A DNA stretch of 64,000 bases from Chaetoceros tenuissimus. Taxonomy: Eukaryota; Bacillariophyta; Thalassiosirophyceae; Chaetocerotales; Chaetocerotaceae. The stretch is taken from assembly GCA_021927905.1 (NCBI GenBank), contig BLLK01000019.1:620001-684000 (forward strand). Reading direction: 5' to 3'. Both the position numbers and the translations under genes were made by a program. Below, piece after piece: positions 11,660 through 21,606 of this stretch. The number at the start of each line of letters is the position of its first letter. The stretch's first letter is position 1. Below the pieces are notes generated by a model. The model did no database searches. It had not been told where the DNA came from and worked only from the letters and a program-made list of their open reading frames with translations.

Positions 11660-12088
11660 TTTTCGAGTTGTTGTTGATGTATAGTGCTCTTTTGTTGATG
11701 TTTCTCTTTACAAATTGCAGTGCAATATATTTCAAACATTTATGAAGGAATACCAAATGAAAATACACCCCTGGCAAACTCAAAAACATCAAGGAAAATT
11801 ATTGAAGATTGCCTGCCTTGTACGCATGTATCAATCACAATGTCAAAAAGAAAGGAAGATCTTGATTCTTTTCTGTCAGAAATGAGGAGCACTTTTATAT
11901 CATCTTCTTTCTCGAAGGGAAAATGACGTCTACCATGAAGACGTTTTAACTCCTGGAACTTCAACTTGGAACTTCGTAAAAACTTCATTATGAAAATCAA
12001 TCATTCGAACTTCATTGCGGGCTACCTATCACTTTTATAACATCACGATACAGTCATATCGAAAACAGAACATCAAATTCTAAGCACC
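11660..12088. promoter_or_regulatory. Shared divergent promoter A1/B1
   Basis: The only sequence between the two divergent starts. It holds a palindromic pair, TGACGTC at 11924 facing AGACGT at 11938, spaced by TACCATGA, which is conserved in copy 2. TGACGTC is the CRE/bZIP core; related elements control CO2- and cAMP-responsive genes in Phaeodactylum. The last ~90 bases before gene B are nearly identical in both copies. Confidence 0.5.
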
Positions 12089-12748
12089 ATGCTAGAACCA
12101 CAAACTCATTCTAGAGACTCAATGATTAACCTTGAAATTCTACGTGATAGAAGAGTGATTGAGAGCAAGAGTTGCTTCTGGTCTATGTTACAATCTCATG
12201 CGGAGAAATTGACACTGTACTACTTCGATGAAGAGTCACGCATAAAAAATTCTTTATCTCATTTAGATGAAGAATGTATTGATGATAGTGATGCTCTCAT
12301 ACTGTTAGCTCTCATAAGAAATCAAGCGACTTGGCTGCTTGAATATATCACTCACAACCTAGAACTCCTTGCTACCTCAATTCTTGCATTTGATGAATAT
12401 CACAGTGTAGATACATATGAGGAAGAGATGACATACTTAGAAGATACTTATCCATTCATCGATGGACATAGACTACATACAATATTGAATTATGTTGACG
12501 GGTGGACTTTAGATCTTCAAGAAGAAAATCAAGAGCAGGAGGAGTGTTGTTTTCCTTCGCCAGGACGGCGGAGAAATAGCAGTAGGAGCATCAATTCTAC
12601 AAAGAGTAAACGTTCGAGTGTAAGGAGTGAGAGCCAGCATAATAAAGGCTCATTAAGAAATGGTAGTTTCAGAGGTTTCATATTCCTGCAACGACTAGGA
12701 ATCAAGAGCAAGTCATCATCATCATGGAGAATACAACATGTTACATAG
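12089..12748 (+). CDS. Gene B copy 1, unknown diatom protein
   Basis: 219 residues from an ATG at 12089. The N-terminal 150 residues are predicted helical and acidic (WSMLQSHAEKLTLYYFDEES, then ALIRNQATWLLEYITHNLEL, then TYPFIDGHRLHTILNYVDGW). The C-terminal 65 residues are Ser/Arg/Lys rich (GRRRNSSRSINSTKSKRSS) and look disordered and phosphorylatable. No known motif. The copy at 14709 is nearly identical at the DNA level, in contrast to the diverged gene A partners. Confidence 0.7.
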   Translation: MLEPQTHSRDSMINLEILRDRRVIESKSCFWSMLQSHAEKLTLYYFDEESRIKNSLSHLDEECIDDSDALILLALIRNQATWLLEYITHNLELLATSILAFDEYHSVDTYEEEMTYLEDTYPFIDGHRLHTILNYVDGWTLDLQEENQEQEECCFPSPGRRRNSSRSINSTKSKRSSVRSESQHNKGSLRNGSFRGFIFLQRLGIKSKSSSSWRIQHVT

Positions 12749-13462
12749 AGTAAGTTTGTACACACACACAGAATAACTAATAACACCGTAATTCGAAATT
12801 TAGGAATATTTAAAGATACTTACTTAGATAGGAAGGTTCTCAGTTCTCTCTGATTTCCCTACTACATTGCTATACACAAATTGAACGTTTTGGCAATGCT
12901 GACTCAGCAAGGGTAATTTAGACATATTCAAAGTTAAGGAAGGTTCTCGGTTCTCTCTACTTTCCCTACATTACTTAGATCTCAAAGGAATGTTTCTCTT
13001 TTTTTAAAACGGGGATCTTCAAGTGAAGAACAATCAATCAAAAAATAGGAAAGAAAAGAACAGAAACGCAAGCTTATTGAAGTATCAGAGAATCCGTTTT
13101 CCTGCAACCTAAGCCATCATCATCATGAAGAATGTGCACAACTTATTAAGATGACAAATCAATAGGAATTATAGCAAGTAAAACTTAATTTAGACTTTTG
13201 AAAAATGGCAAAGGTTCTCGGCTCGCTCTCCTTCCATTCCTCCTTTCCCTGCATGGCCAAATGGTCAGTCATCACTATGGTGACACTGCCATACATTCTT
13301 CGAACAAATTCAAAGCTCAGAGGAACTTAGGACCTTCAACATCATTGTGAATCATTTAATTTTCCCAACAGCTGTCAACAAAGAACAGAAGGAGAAAAAC
13401 ATATGTTCCTTGTAGTGTAGTCGAGTCTTGGAACCGAAATAAAGATGTTTTCATTCACAATG
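12749..13462. repeat. Decayed ~110-bp repeats and duplicated flank, copy 1
   Basis: Contains three decayed copies (12831, 12951, 13211) of a block starting GGAAGGTTCTCGGTTCTCTC and continuing TTTCCCTACATTG, two of them followed by a segment with GCTGACTCAGCA. From about 13,050 to 13,440 the sequence matches 20,070-20,460 (shared landmarks: CAACCTAAGCCAT, CTTCAACA, ACAAAGA, GAGAAAAACATATG). No gene is visible. Confidence 0.7.
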
Positions 13463-14302
13463 TCAAAGGAACTTAGGACTCAATTGACCATCGGACGTCT
13501 TTGTCACTCCTCTAACGGTTTCGAAAGCTCCAAGTTTGTTACTTCTACTAGAGTAACGCTTCTTCAGGTATTGCTTGACCTTTGCAACCTTGGAACGGCT
13601 TGACTTGCTTCTGTTCATACAAACACAAAGGTCCTTAGCTCTACTTTCATATTCCTTGACAAAATTATGATGTACCTCTTCAATTGATGAGGGCTTTTTG
13701 TTATACTCATAATAAGTTCTACTGTGATATTCGAGGTCAAATACTTCGGAGGGAAGATTTGTAGGATCAAGCTTGACAAAGAAGCCTTCTTCCTGTGTAG
13801 TACTACATTCTTCGGTCTCTGACAAGAGATCATGATCAGATTGTGTGAATTTCACATTCTCAAGAACGTTAAAGGAATTTACTTTTTTGCGCTCGCTTCT
13901 TGAGGAGATGGTGCTTTCTTTTGTTCCTAGCGTAATATCACAATAAACCTCATAATGCATCGTTGTATCTTGTCCTGATGCGTTGTGGGATACAGTTGAG
14001 GAACCATCATGCTGATCTGAGCATTTTTCTTGTTCGGCTTTCTTTTTGAGCGACTCAAAGAAGTCATTTGATTCTTTCTCGAGAGTATAGAGCTGTTGCT
14101 CAATTGAAGAGTCTTCACCTCCACTGTTATCCTCAGGAAGAGGAAGGATATAATGAAGAGAAGTATTTAGAAGCAATAATGCTTTCATTCTTTCGTTATT
14201 CCTATCAGTTATTGCACTCAGAAGATCATGTGATGATACTCTTTTCGAGTCACTCTGGTTATCAATAGATGTATGTTTGTGATGAGATTGCGCAGGAATC
14301 AT
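13463..14302 (-). CDS. Gene A copy 2, unknown diatom protein
   Basis: 279 residues from the ATG at 14302, chosen because MIPAQSHHKHTS aligns with the start of copy 1 (MFPTPTHHKYFSS); the frame stays open further upstream but only with a non-ATG start. It shares with copy 1 the SIEQQLYTLEKESNDFFESL block and the basic block RAKDLCVCMNRSKSSRSK plus VAKVKQYLKKRY. The middle, acidic region (SETEECSTTQEEGF) is alignable but diverged. It lacks the C-terminal extension of copy 1. Function unknown. Confidence 0.65.
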   Translation of the reverse strand: MIPAQSHHKHTSIDNQSDSKRVSSHDLLSAITDRNNERMKALLLLNTSLHYILPLPEDNSGGEDSSIEQQLYTLEKESNDFFESLKKKAEQEKCSDQHDGSSTVSHNASGQDTTMHYEVYCDITLGTKESTISSRSERKKVNSFNVLENVKFTQSDHDLLSETEECSTTQEEGFFVKLDPTNLPSEVFDLEYHSRTYYEYNKKPSSIEEVHHNFVKEYESRAKDLCVCMNRSKSSRSKVAKVKQYLKKRYSSRSNKLGAFETVRGVTKTSDGQLSPKFL

Positions 14303-14708
14303 TTTTCTAGGTATTTGTCTAAATGATGTAGTTCTTGTATGTGTACAGTTGTATTGTATATAAATCAGAACATAACTAGCAAATTCCCCGAATGGCGAGA
14401 ACAAACTAAATGTCAATAAGAAAGGAAGGTTTTATGAAATGTCAAAAAGAAAGGAAGATCTTGATTCTTTTCTGTCAGAAAAGAGAACCATCCTCTTTCT
14501 CGAAAGGAAAATGACGTCTACCATGAAGACGTTTGAACGGAACGTCTTTCCCCGAACTTCAACGAGAAGTTGCATGCATGCAGTTGTCAGAACTAAATTA
14601 TGAAAATCAATCATTCGAACTTAATTGCGGACGGGCCACATGAATTTATCACTTTTATAACATCACGATACAGTCATATCGAAAACAGAACATCAAATTC
14701 TAAGCACC
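14303..14708. promoter_or_regulatory. Shared divergent promoter A2/B2
   Basis: Counterpart of 11660-12088. TGACGTC at 14512 and the facing AGACGT are retained with the same spacing, as are AAAGGAAGATCTTGATTC and the ~90 bases before gene B. The middle has diverged and has small indels. Confidence 0.5.
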
Positions 14709-15374
14709 ATGCTAGAACCACAAACTCATTCTAGAGACTCAATGATTAACCTTGAAATTCTACGTGATAGAAGAGTGATTGAGAGCAAGAGTTGCTTCTG
14801 GTCTATGTTACAATCTCATGCGGAGAAATTGACACTGTACTACTTCGATGAAGAGTCACGCATAAAAAATTCTTTATCTCATTTAGATGAAGAATGTATT
14901 GATGATAGTGATGCTCTCGTACTGTTAGCTCTCATAAGAAATCAAGCGACTTGGCTGCTTGAATATATCACTCACAACCTAGAACTCCTTGCTACCTCAA
15001 TTCTTGCATTTGATGAATATCACAGTGTAGATACATATGAGGAAGAGATGACATACTTAGAAGATACTTATCCATTCATCGATGGACATAGACTACATAC
15101 AATATTGAATTATGTTGACGGGTGGACTTTAGATCTTCAAGAAGAAAATCAAGAGCAGAAGGAGGATTTTATTCCTTCGCCAGGACGGCGGAGAAATAGC
15201 AGTAGGAGCATCAATTCTACAAAGAGTAAACGTTCGAGTGTAAGGAGTGAGAGCCAGCTGCATAATAAAGGCTCATTAAGAAATGGTAGTTTCAGAGGTT
15301 TCATATTCCTGCAACGACTAGGAATCAAGAGCAAGTCATCATCATCATGGAGAATACAACATACAATATCATAG
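14709..15374 (+). CDS. Gene B copy 2, unknown diatom protein
   Basis: 221 residues. It differs from copy 1 mainly by an Ile/Val change near residue 71, a short stretch after the EENQEQ motif, one inserted residue in the Ser/Arg-rich region, and the last few residues. Identity at silent sites is as high as at replacement sites, so this is a very recent copy or has been homogenised by gene conversion. Function unknown, as for copy 1. Confidence 0.7.
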   Translation: MLEPQTHSRDSMINLEILRDRRVIESKSCFWSMLQSHAEKLTLYYFDEESRIKNSLSHLDEECIDDSDALVLLALIRNQATWLLEYITHNLELLATSILAFDEYHSVDTYEEEMTYLEDTYPFIDGHRLHTILNYVDGWTLDLQEENQEQKEDFIPSPGRRRNSSRSINSTKSKRSSVRSESQLHNKGSLRNGSFRGFIFLQRLGIKSKSSSSWRIQHTIS

Positions 15375-15507
15375 AGTGCCATCCTCATGAGGAATTTATA
15401 TACATGCAGAATAACTAATAACATCATAATTTAGGTAGTTATAGGACTTGGTTCTCTCTACTCAATTACGTAATGCCCAAATGTAAAGCTTCGCCAGTGC
15501 TTTGTTG
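15375..15507. repeat. Decayed ~110-bp repeat unit, left of transposon array
   Basis: One repeat unit (GGTTCTCTCTACT at about 15453, GCTTCGCCAGTGCTTTG at about 15488) is cut at 15515 by the transposon array and continues after it at 19655. Confidence 0.7.
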
Positions 15508-15515
15508 GCAATGAG

Positions 15516-16888
15516 GGCTTTGGTACCACTACGGGAGTTGATATTAAACTAGAAGCGAAAAAAAGGAGGAAAAAAGAGGGAGATTTTTCATTTCCAATGA
15601 CTTGCAGTCATTTTCAGTTCTCTTTCATTATTTGGCGTACGAAATTGAAAACATGACAACAATGCTCAATCGAATCGATGAAGGTATTACAAAAATACTA
15701 GATAGACTAATCCTGAATAAGATTTATATGTAGAATCTTTCCGCTTGAGCAAGATTTTGTATTTTTGTCGAATTTTATAGCGAAAGCAACAATCCTTTTC
15801 ATCTTATTGATTAGAACTAATTATTTTCTCCAATGAATACTTTTATAGCGCTTTTATTGTGTTCTATGGTAGAAATGTGCAATTCTTTTTATTGACATCG
15901 TATAGTATAGAAATAACAATGACGATTTGAAAATGATTTCAGTTGATCCCATTATAGTCGTCAAAAACATCTTTCTGCGTATCCTATATAATCTAAACCA
16001 TTTTGTGTCGAGATATAATAGCCAGTTGATTGTTGAGCTGTGTATTTTTAAATGTCAGCCGTTCCTTTTCGCAAGAGTATCCATTGGATACTTGCCCTCA
16101 TCTTGAATTTTTATACCCCTGACATTCGCACAAAGCACTGAATCGAGAATCTGATCAAGAAATTGCAACCTCATTTGATTCAATTCCTGCGTCGGTGAAT
16201 CCTTTTTGCCTTCTGTGGTAAGTGGTAGCATCAATTAATCCCTACACATCCAACAATTAAGCTGCTGCTCAAGATGCCTCTATTGGGAACAGGAGACTCA
16301 TCTTTAGTCTCACTTTCACATTATTGACAGACACATCCGATAATCAAATTGAAACAAATATGTGTAACCGTAATCATGAAAGAGAAAAGAGTCTTCCTCG
16401 CAAAGATATAATGATGCACCTTCTTGACCTATCTTTACTAACCCGTAGCAGTTGCTTATATTTCCTCATTTTCCTGTATCCTTTTCGTATACTTCGAACC
16501 TTTCACACTACATCTTCGCAGCTAAGTTATTTTTAGTATATATCAAATTGGTATTTGAGTATGATACAGTGAAATGAATTCACAATAGCATTTCGAATGA
16601 ATGAAAATATGAGTTTCAATGTATCTTGATAATGACTGCGGAAAAATGAGGTCATAGCACATTTAGTTCGAGTAAGTACGGCAGTTAAATCGAGCTTAAA
16701 AAAGTTCTCGTTATCATTAATAAAGCTCTCTTTATCATTAATAAGGAGCGATGTGATTGGCTATCAGAGCATTATCATTAATAAATGCATAGAGTTAGCT
16801 CTGTCAACGCATTGACACCGACGTACTTGAGTACCAGCACTAACAACTGATATTATTAATGATAAGCTCCCGTAGTGGTTCTGTAGCC
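15516..16888. mobile_element. Non-autonomous TIR element, unit 1
   Basis: The left end reads GGCTTTGGTACCACTACGGG and the right end, reverse complemented, reads GGCTACAGAACCACTACGGG: a 22-bp imperfect terminal inverted repeat. The last 180 bp holds four copies of TTATCATTAATAA (16711, 16732, 16772 forward; 16853-16865 reverse), the kind of subterminal motif transposases bind. The longest frame (70 codons at 16324) has no domain. Non-autonomous. Confidence 0.85.
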
Positions 16889-16894
16889 GCAATG

Positions 16895-18267
16895 GGCTTT
16901 GGTACCACTACGGGAGTTGATATTAAACTAGAAGCGAAAAAAAGGAGGAAAAAAGAGGGAGATTTTTCATTTCCAATGACTTGCAGTCATTTTCAGTTCT
17001 CTTTCATTATTTGGCGTACGAAATTGAAAACATGACAACAATGCTCAATCGAATCGATGAAGGTATTACAAAAATACTAGATAGACTAATCCTGAATAAG
17101 ATTTATATGTAGAATCTTTCCGCTTGAGCAAGATTTTGTATTTTTGTCGAATTTTATAGCGAAAGCAACAATCCTTTTCATCTTATTGATTAGAACTAAT
17201 TATTTTCTCCAATGAATACTTTTATAGCGCTTTTATTGTGTTCTATGGTAGAAATGTGCAATTCTTTTTATTGACATCGTATAGTATAGAAATAACAATG
17301 ACGATTTGAAAATGATTTCAGTTGATCCCATTATAGTCGTCAAAAACATCTTTCTGCGTATCCTATATAATCTAAACCATTTTGTGTCGAGATATAATAG
17401 CCAGTTGATTGTTGAGCTGTGTATTTTTAAATGTCAGCCGTTCCTTTTCGCAAGAGTATCCATTGGATACTTGCCCTCATCTTGAATTTTTATACCCCTG
17501 ACATTCGCACAAAGCACTGAATCGAGAATCTGATCAAGAAATTGCAACCTCATTTGATTCAATTCCTGCGTCGGTGAATCCTTTTTGCCTTCTGTGGTAA
17601 GTGGTAGCATCAATTAATCCCTACACATCCAACAATTAAGCTGCTGCTCAAGATGCCTCTATTGGGAACAGGAGACTCATCTTTAGTCTCACTTTCACAT
17701 TATTGACAGACACATCCGATAATCAAATTGAAACAAATATGTGTAACCGTAATCATGAAAGAGAAAAGAGTCTTCCTCGCAAAGATATAATGATGCACCT
17801 TCTTGACCTATCTTTACTAACCCGTAGCAGTTGCTTATATTTCCTCATTTTCCTGTATCCTTTTCGTATACTTCGAACCTTTCACACTACATCTTCGCAG
17901 CTAAGTTATTTTTAGTATATATCAAATTGGTATTTGAGTATGATACAGTGAAATGAATTCACAATAGCATTTCGAATGAATGAAAATATGAGTTTCAATG
18001 TATCTTGATAATGACTGCGGAAAAATGAGGTCATAGCACATTTAGTTCGAGTAAGTACGGCAGTTAAATCGAGCTTAAAAAAGTTCTCGTTATCATTAAT
18101 AAAGCTCTCTTTATCATTAATAAGGAGCGATGTGATTGGCTATCAGAGCATTATCATTAATAAATGCATAGAGTTAGCTCTGTCAACGCATTGACACCGA
18201 CGTACTTGAGTACCAGCACTAACAACTGATATTATTAATGATAAGCTCCCGTAGTGGTTCTGTAGCC
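16895..18267. mobile_element. Non-autonomous TIR element, unit 2
   Basis: Same as unit 1 shifted by 1379 bp. I found no difference from unit 1 in the parts compared by eye. Flanked on both sides by GCAATG. Confidence 0.85.
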
Positions 18268-18273
18268 GCAATG

Positions 18274-19646
18274 GGCTTTGGTACCACTACGGGAGTTGAT
18301 ATTAAACTAGAAGCGAAAAAAAGGAGGAAAAAAGAGGGAGATTTTTCATTTCCAATGACTTGCAGTCATTTTCAGTTCTCTTTCATTATTTGGCGTACGA
18401 AATTGAAAACATGACAACAATGCTCAATCGAATCGATGAAGGTATTACAAAAATACTAGATAGACTAATCCTGAATAAGATTTATATGTAGAATCTTTCC
18501 GCTTGAGCAAGATTTTGTATTTTTGTCGAATTTTATAGCGAAAGCAACAATCCTTTTCATCTTATTGATTAGAACTAATTATTTTCTCCAATGAATACTT
18601 TTATAGCGCTTTTATTGTGTTCTATGGTAGAAATGTGCAATTCTTTTTATTGACATCGTATAGTATAGAAATAACAATGACGATTTGAAAATGATTTCAG
18701 TTGATCCCATTATAGTCGTCAAAAACATCTTTCTGCGTATCCTATATAATCTAAACCATTTTGTGTCGAGATATAATAGCCAGTTGATTGTTGAGCTGTG
18801 TATTTTTAAATGTCAGCCGTTCCTTTTCGCAAGAGTATCCATTGGATACTTGCCCTCATCTTGAATTTTTATACCCCTGACATTCGCACAAAGCACTGAA
18901 TCGAGAATCTGATCAAGAAATTGCAACCTCATTTGATTCAATTCCTGCGTCGGTGAATCCTTTTTGCCTTCTGTGGTAAGTGGTAGCATCAATTAATCCC
19001 TACACATCCAACAATTAAGCTGCTGCTCAAGATGCCTCTATTGGGAACAGGAGACTCATCTTTAGTCTCACTTTCACATTATTGACAGACACATCCGATA
19101 ATCAAATTGAAACAAATATGTGTAACCGTAATCATGAAAGAGAAAAGAGTCTTCCTCGCAAAGATATAATGATGCACCTTCTTGACCTATCTTTACTAAC
19201 CCGTAGCAGTTGCTTATATTTCCTCATTTTCCTGTATCCTTTTCGTATACTTCGAACCTTTCACACTACATCTTCGCAGCTAAGTTATTTTTAGTATATA
19301 TCAAATTGGTATTTGAGTATGATACAGTGAAATGAATTCACAATAGCATTTCGAATGAATGAAAATATGAGTTTCAATGTATCTTGATAATGACTGCGGA
19401 AAAATGAGGTCATAGCACATTTAGTTCGAGTAAGTACGGCAGTTAAATCGAGCTTAAAAAAGTTCTCGTTATCATTAATAAAGCTCTCTTTATCATTAAT
19501 AAGGAGCGATGTGATTGGCTATCAGAGCATTATCATTAATAAATGCATAGAGTTAGCTCTGTCAACGCATTGACACCGACGTACTTGAGTACCAGCACTA
19601 ACAACTGATATTATTAATGATAAGCTCCCGTAGTGGTTCTGTAGCC
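18274..19646. mobile_element. Non-autonomous TIR element, unit 3
   Basis: Same as units 1 and 2. Its right end abuts the full 8-bp target duplication GCAATGAG at 19647-19654. Confidence 0.85.
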
Positions 19647-19654
19647 GCAATGAG

Positions 19655-20480
19655 AATTGATACTTTGACATTTAGAAAGTTTTAGGAAGGTTCTCAGTTC
19701 TCTTTGCTTTCCCTTCATTTGTATTGCCCACGTCTGCAAAACTTCGCCGGTGCTGAGTCAGCATTACCAAATCCGTTTTAAAATGGGAAGGTTTTTGGTT
19801 GTCTCGACCTCCCCTACATTGTTTAATACCTAACGCCTCCTAAGCTTCGCTGGTGGCTTGTCAGCACTGACCAACTTGATTCTTTAGACATTTAGAAAGT
19901 AGATAGGAAGGTCCTTGGTTCTCTCTACATTCCTTAAGCCCAAATGTTAAAAGCTTCCTCAGCATTGATGAGCCCGAGTCAGCACTAACAAACTTGATAC
20001 AGTTCCCAATCTAACTCAGAGGAAGGTTCCTTTTTGAAAACGGAATGAGAAATCAGATAGGAAAAGAGTGTGAAGAAGCATTCAATTTTCTTTGCAACCT
20101 AAGCCATTATCATAAGGAGAAAACAATATGAATAACATGACAGATTTTGAATAGTTAGAATAAGATTAATATCTTTCAATATCTTTCACATTTGGAAAGT
20201 ATACGTAGGAAGGGTTCTCGGTTCTCTCATCTTTCCCTACATTGCTGAGTCATCACTCCGAAGACACTTTCATACATCTTCCAAAAGAAATTCAAAAGTT
20301 TAAGGAACTCAGGATCTTCAACAGCAAGTTACGAATCTTTCTATTCTTTCAGCAGCTGCCCAACAAAGAGTAGAATGGAGAGAAAACATATGCTTCTTCT
20401 TTGTCTTGTTGGGAAGGTTCTACAACCAGAAACCAGAGATTTTTGATGTTTTCATTTACGAACAAAACTTTGGTCTTTTC
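19655..20480. repeat. Decayed ~110-bp repeats and duplicated flank, copy 2
   Basis: Four further copies of the GGAAGGTTCTC / CCCTACATTG block lie at about 19684, 19787, 19906 and 20208, alternating with a segment containing CTTCGCTGGTG, GTCAGCACT and AACTTGAT, then GACATTTAGAAAG. From about 20,070 the sequence parallels 13,050-13,440. This is the 3' flank of the second A/B duplication unit. Confidence 0.7.
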
Positions 20481-21606
20481 TGATGTTTACAACTCTATTA
20501 ATTCCAAAGTCATTCTACAACACTGCTCCTTAATTTTTCTGTTTCCAGTGTCTTGACTTCTGACTCTAGATCTACGCAGCGAGTCAACAAAGGTTGCCAG
20601 AAGTTCAGCAATAAGTGCCCATTGTTTTTAAAGAGTAACGACACCCTCCAGTAAGAAACCTCATTTTCAAACATAAGTTTCAACGCAGTATTTCAGCTGC
20701 AAAGTAGATTCAGGACTATCATTCTTTCGCCAAAGTGTCCATACCACACGAGTATATCACTGATCTTTTCAAGAAGATTCTTCTCTACGGTAGCAGTAGA
20801 ATCAAGCTCTTCATAACTAGAGAAGAAAACTCCAGATTCTACTCCATCAAGAGAGTTTATAAGTGTTTCCATTGACACAAATGATATTCATATACAAATA
20901 TATAGATTGAAACATCTCAAAAGGCAACTGCTCCAGTAACGTCTAGAAAGAGATCAAACTATTAGTTCAAGTATAGATGGAACATTTGATTTATTGAAAA
21001 TTATTGGAGCTCAGACTGCAGTTAAAAAATTTGTTCAGCCCACATTGACCAAGGCCTTCGGGTGAAAATATGCTCGAAAGCACCATCATCATTACTCGCT
21101 CGATTCATAGTTTGTATAGGATCAAAAAACAGAAAGGGTACTCACTTCTCGCTTCTTGTAGTTGCCTTATCACAAATTTTTTGCCATAAACGCAGCAATT
21201 AAACTAAGCCATTTTCTAAGAGCCTCAATAGTATAACAAGTAGTACTCTCAGCTCATCATCTCTGAACTAGTATCGCGACTCAGTGCTGTGTGGTAGGAA
21301 CAGTTCATCCTATTAGTTCATGTAGAGGAGGAAGAGAGTACCTACCTTACACCAAGCGTGTAAACAAAACGTGAGGAGGAGAATTTTTCACAGAGTTTCC
21401 CTTTTGGGTTGGGGCTTCAAAATTTGACATGGCTAAAATAGATTGCGCGCAAAAATGCATCAATGACGAATCCAGAATGACGAAAGGAAATATTTTTCGT
21501 TGTGGTGGTTGTGCACCTCTATCATCATCTATCCATCATTGTATGTGCACCACATGCCACATGACTACAAGTAGTAATCATAAAATCAACAGTATTCTTT
21601 AGAATC
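20481..21606. other. Intergenic; no convincing gene
   Basis: A third gene A would be expected here on the minus strand if the duplication had continued, but homology to gene A stops near 20,460. A 59-codon minus frame (20872-20693) has no relatives in the window. The last 200 bp, from about 21,403, are the promoter of the next gene and are duplicated at 23,597. Confidence 0.4.
21403..21606 (+). promoter_or_regulatory. Promoter of ankyrin-like paralog 1, duplicated block
   Basis: Starts CCCTTTTGGGTTGGGG, then TTGACATGGCTAAAATAGA and GCGCGCAAAA; the same order recurs at 23597 before paralog 2. Both genes begin with TTTAGAATCATGTCCGACAC. Conservation of a non-coding block through duplication suggests the core promoter and 5' leader. 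Confidence 0.5.

Larger units (their letters stand above)
15508..19654. mobile_element. Head-to-tail array of three TIR transposon copies with 8-bp target duplication
   Basis: The array is bounded by the direct repeat GCAATGAG (15508-15515 and 19647-19654). Inside are three 1373-bp units that appear identical, at a period of 1379 bp, separated by GCAATG, a shortened form of the target duplication. The whole array therefore behaves as one insertion that was amplified in place. The 8-bp duplication fits hAT, MULE, Merlin or KDZ-type elements; no transposase is encoded, so the superfamily is open. Confidence 0.85.

Noticed and set aside
16324-19294. A 70-codon frame repeated identically three times (16324, 17703, 19082)
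   Set aside because: It starts with a non-ATG codon, has no domain, and is identical only because it lies in the tandem transposon units.
15516-19646. CRISPR-like or satellite array
   Set aside because: The repeat unit is 1373 bp with inverted ends and a target duplication, not short repeats with unique spacers.
20693-20872. 59-codon minus frame as a remnant of gene A copy 3
   Set aside because: None of the conserved blocks of gene A is present; it may be chance.
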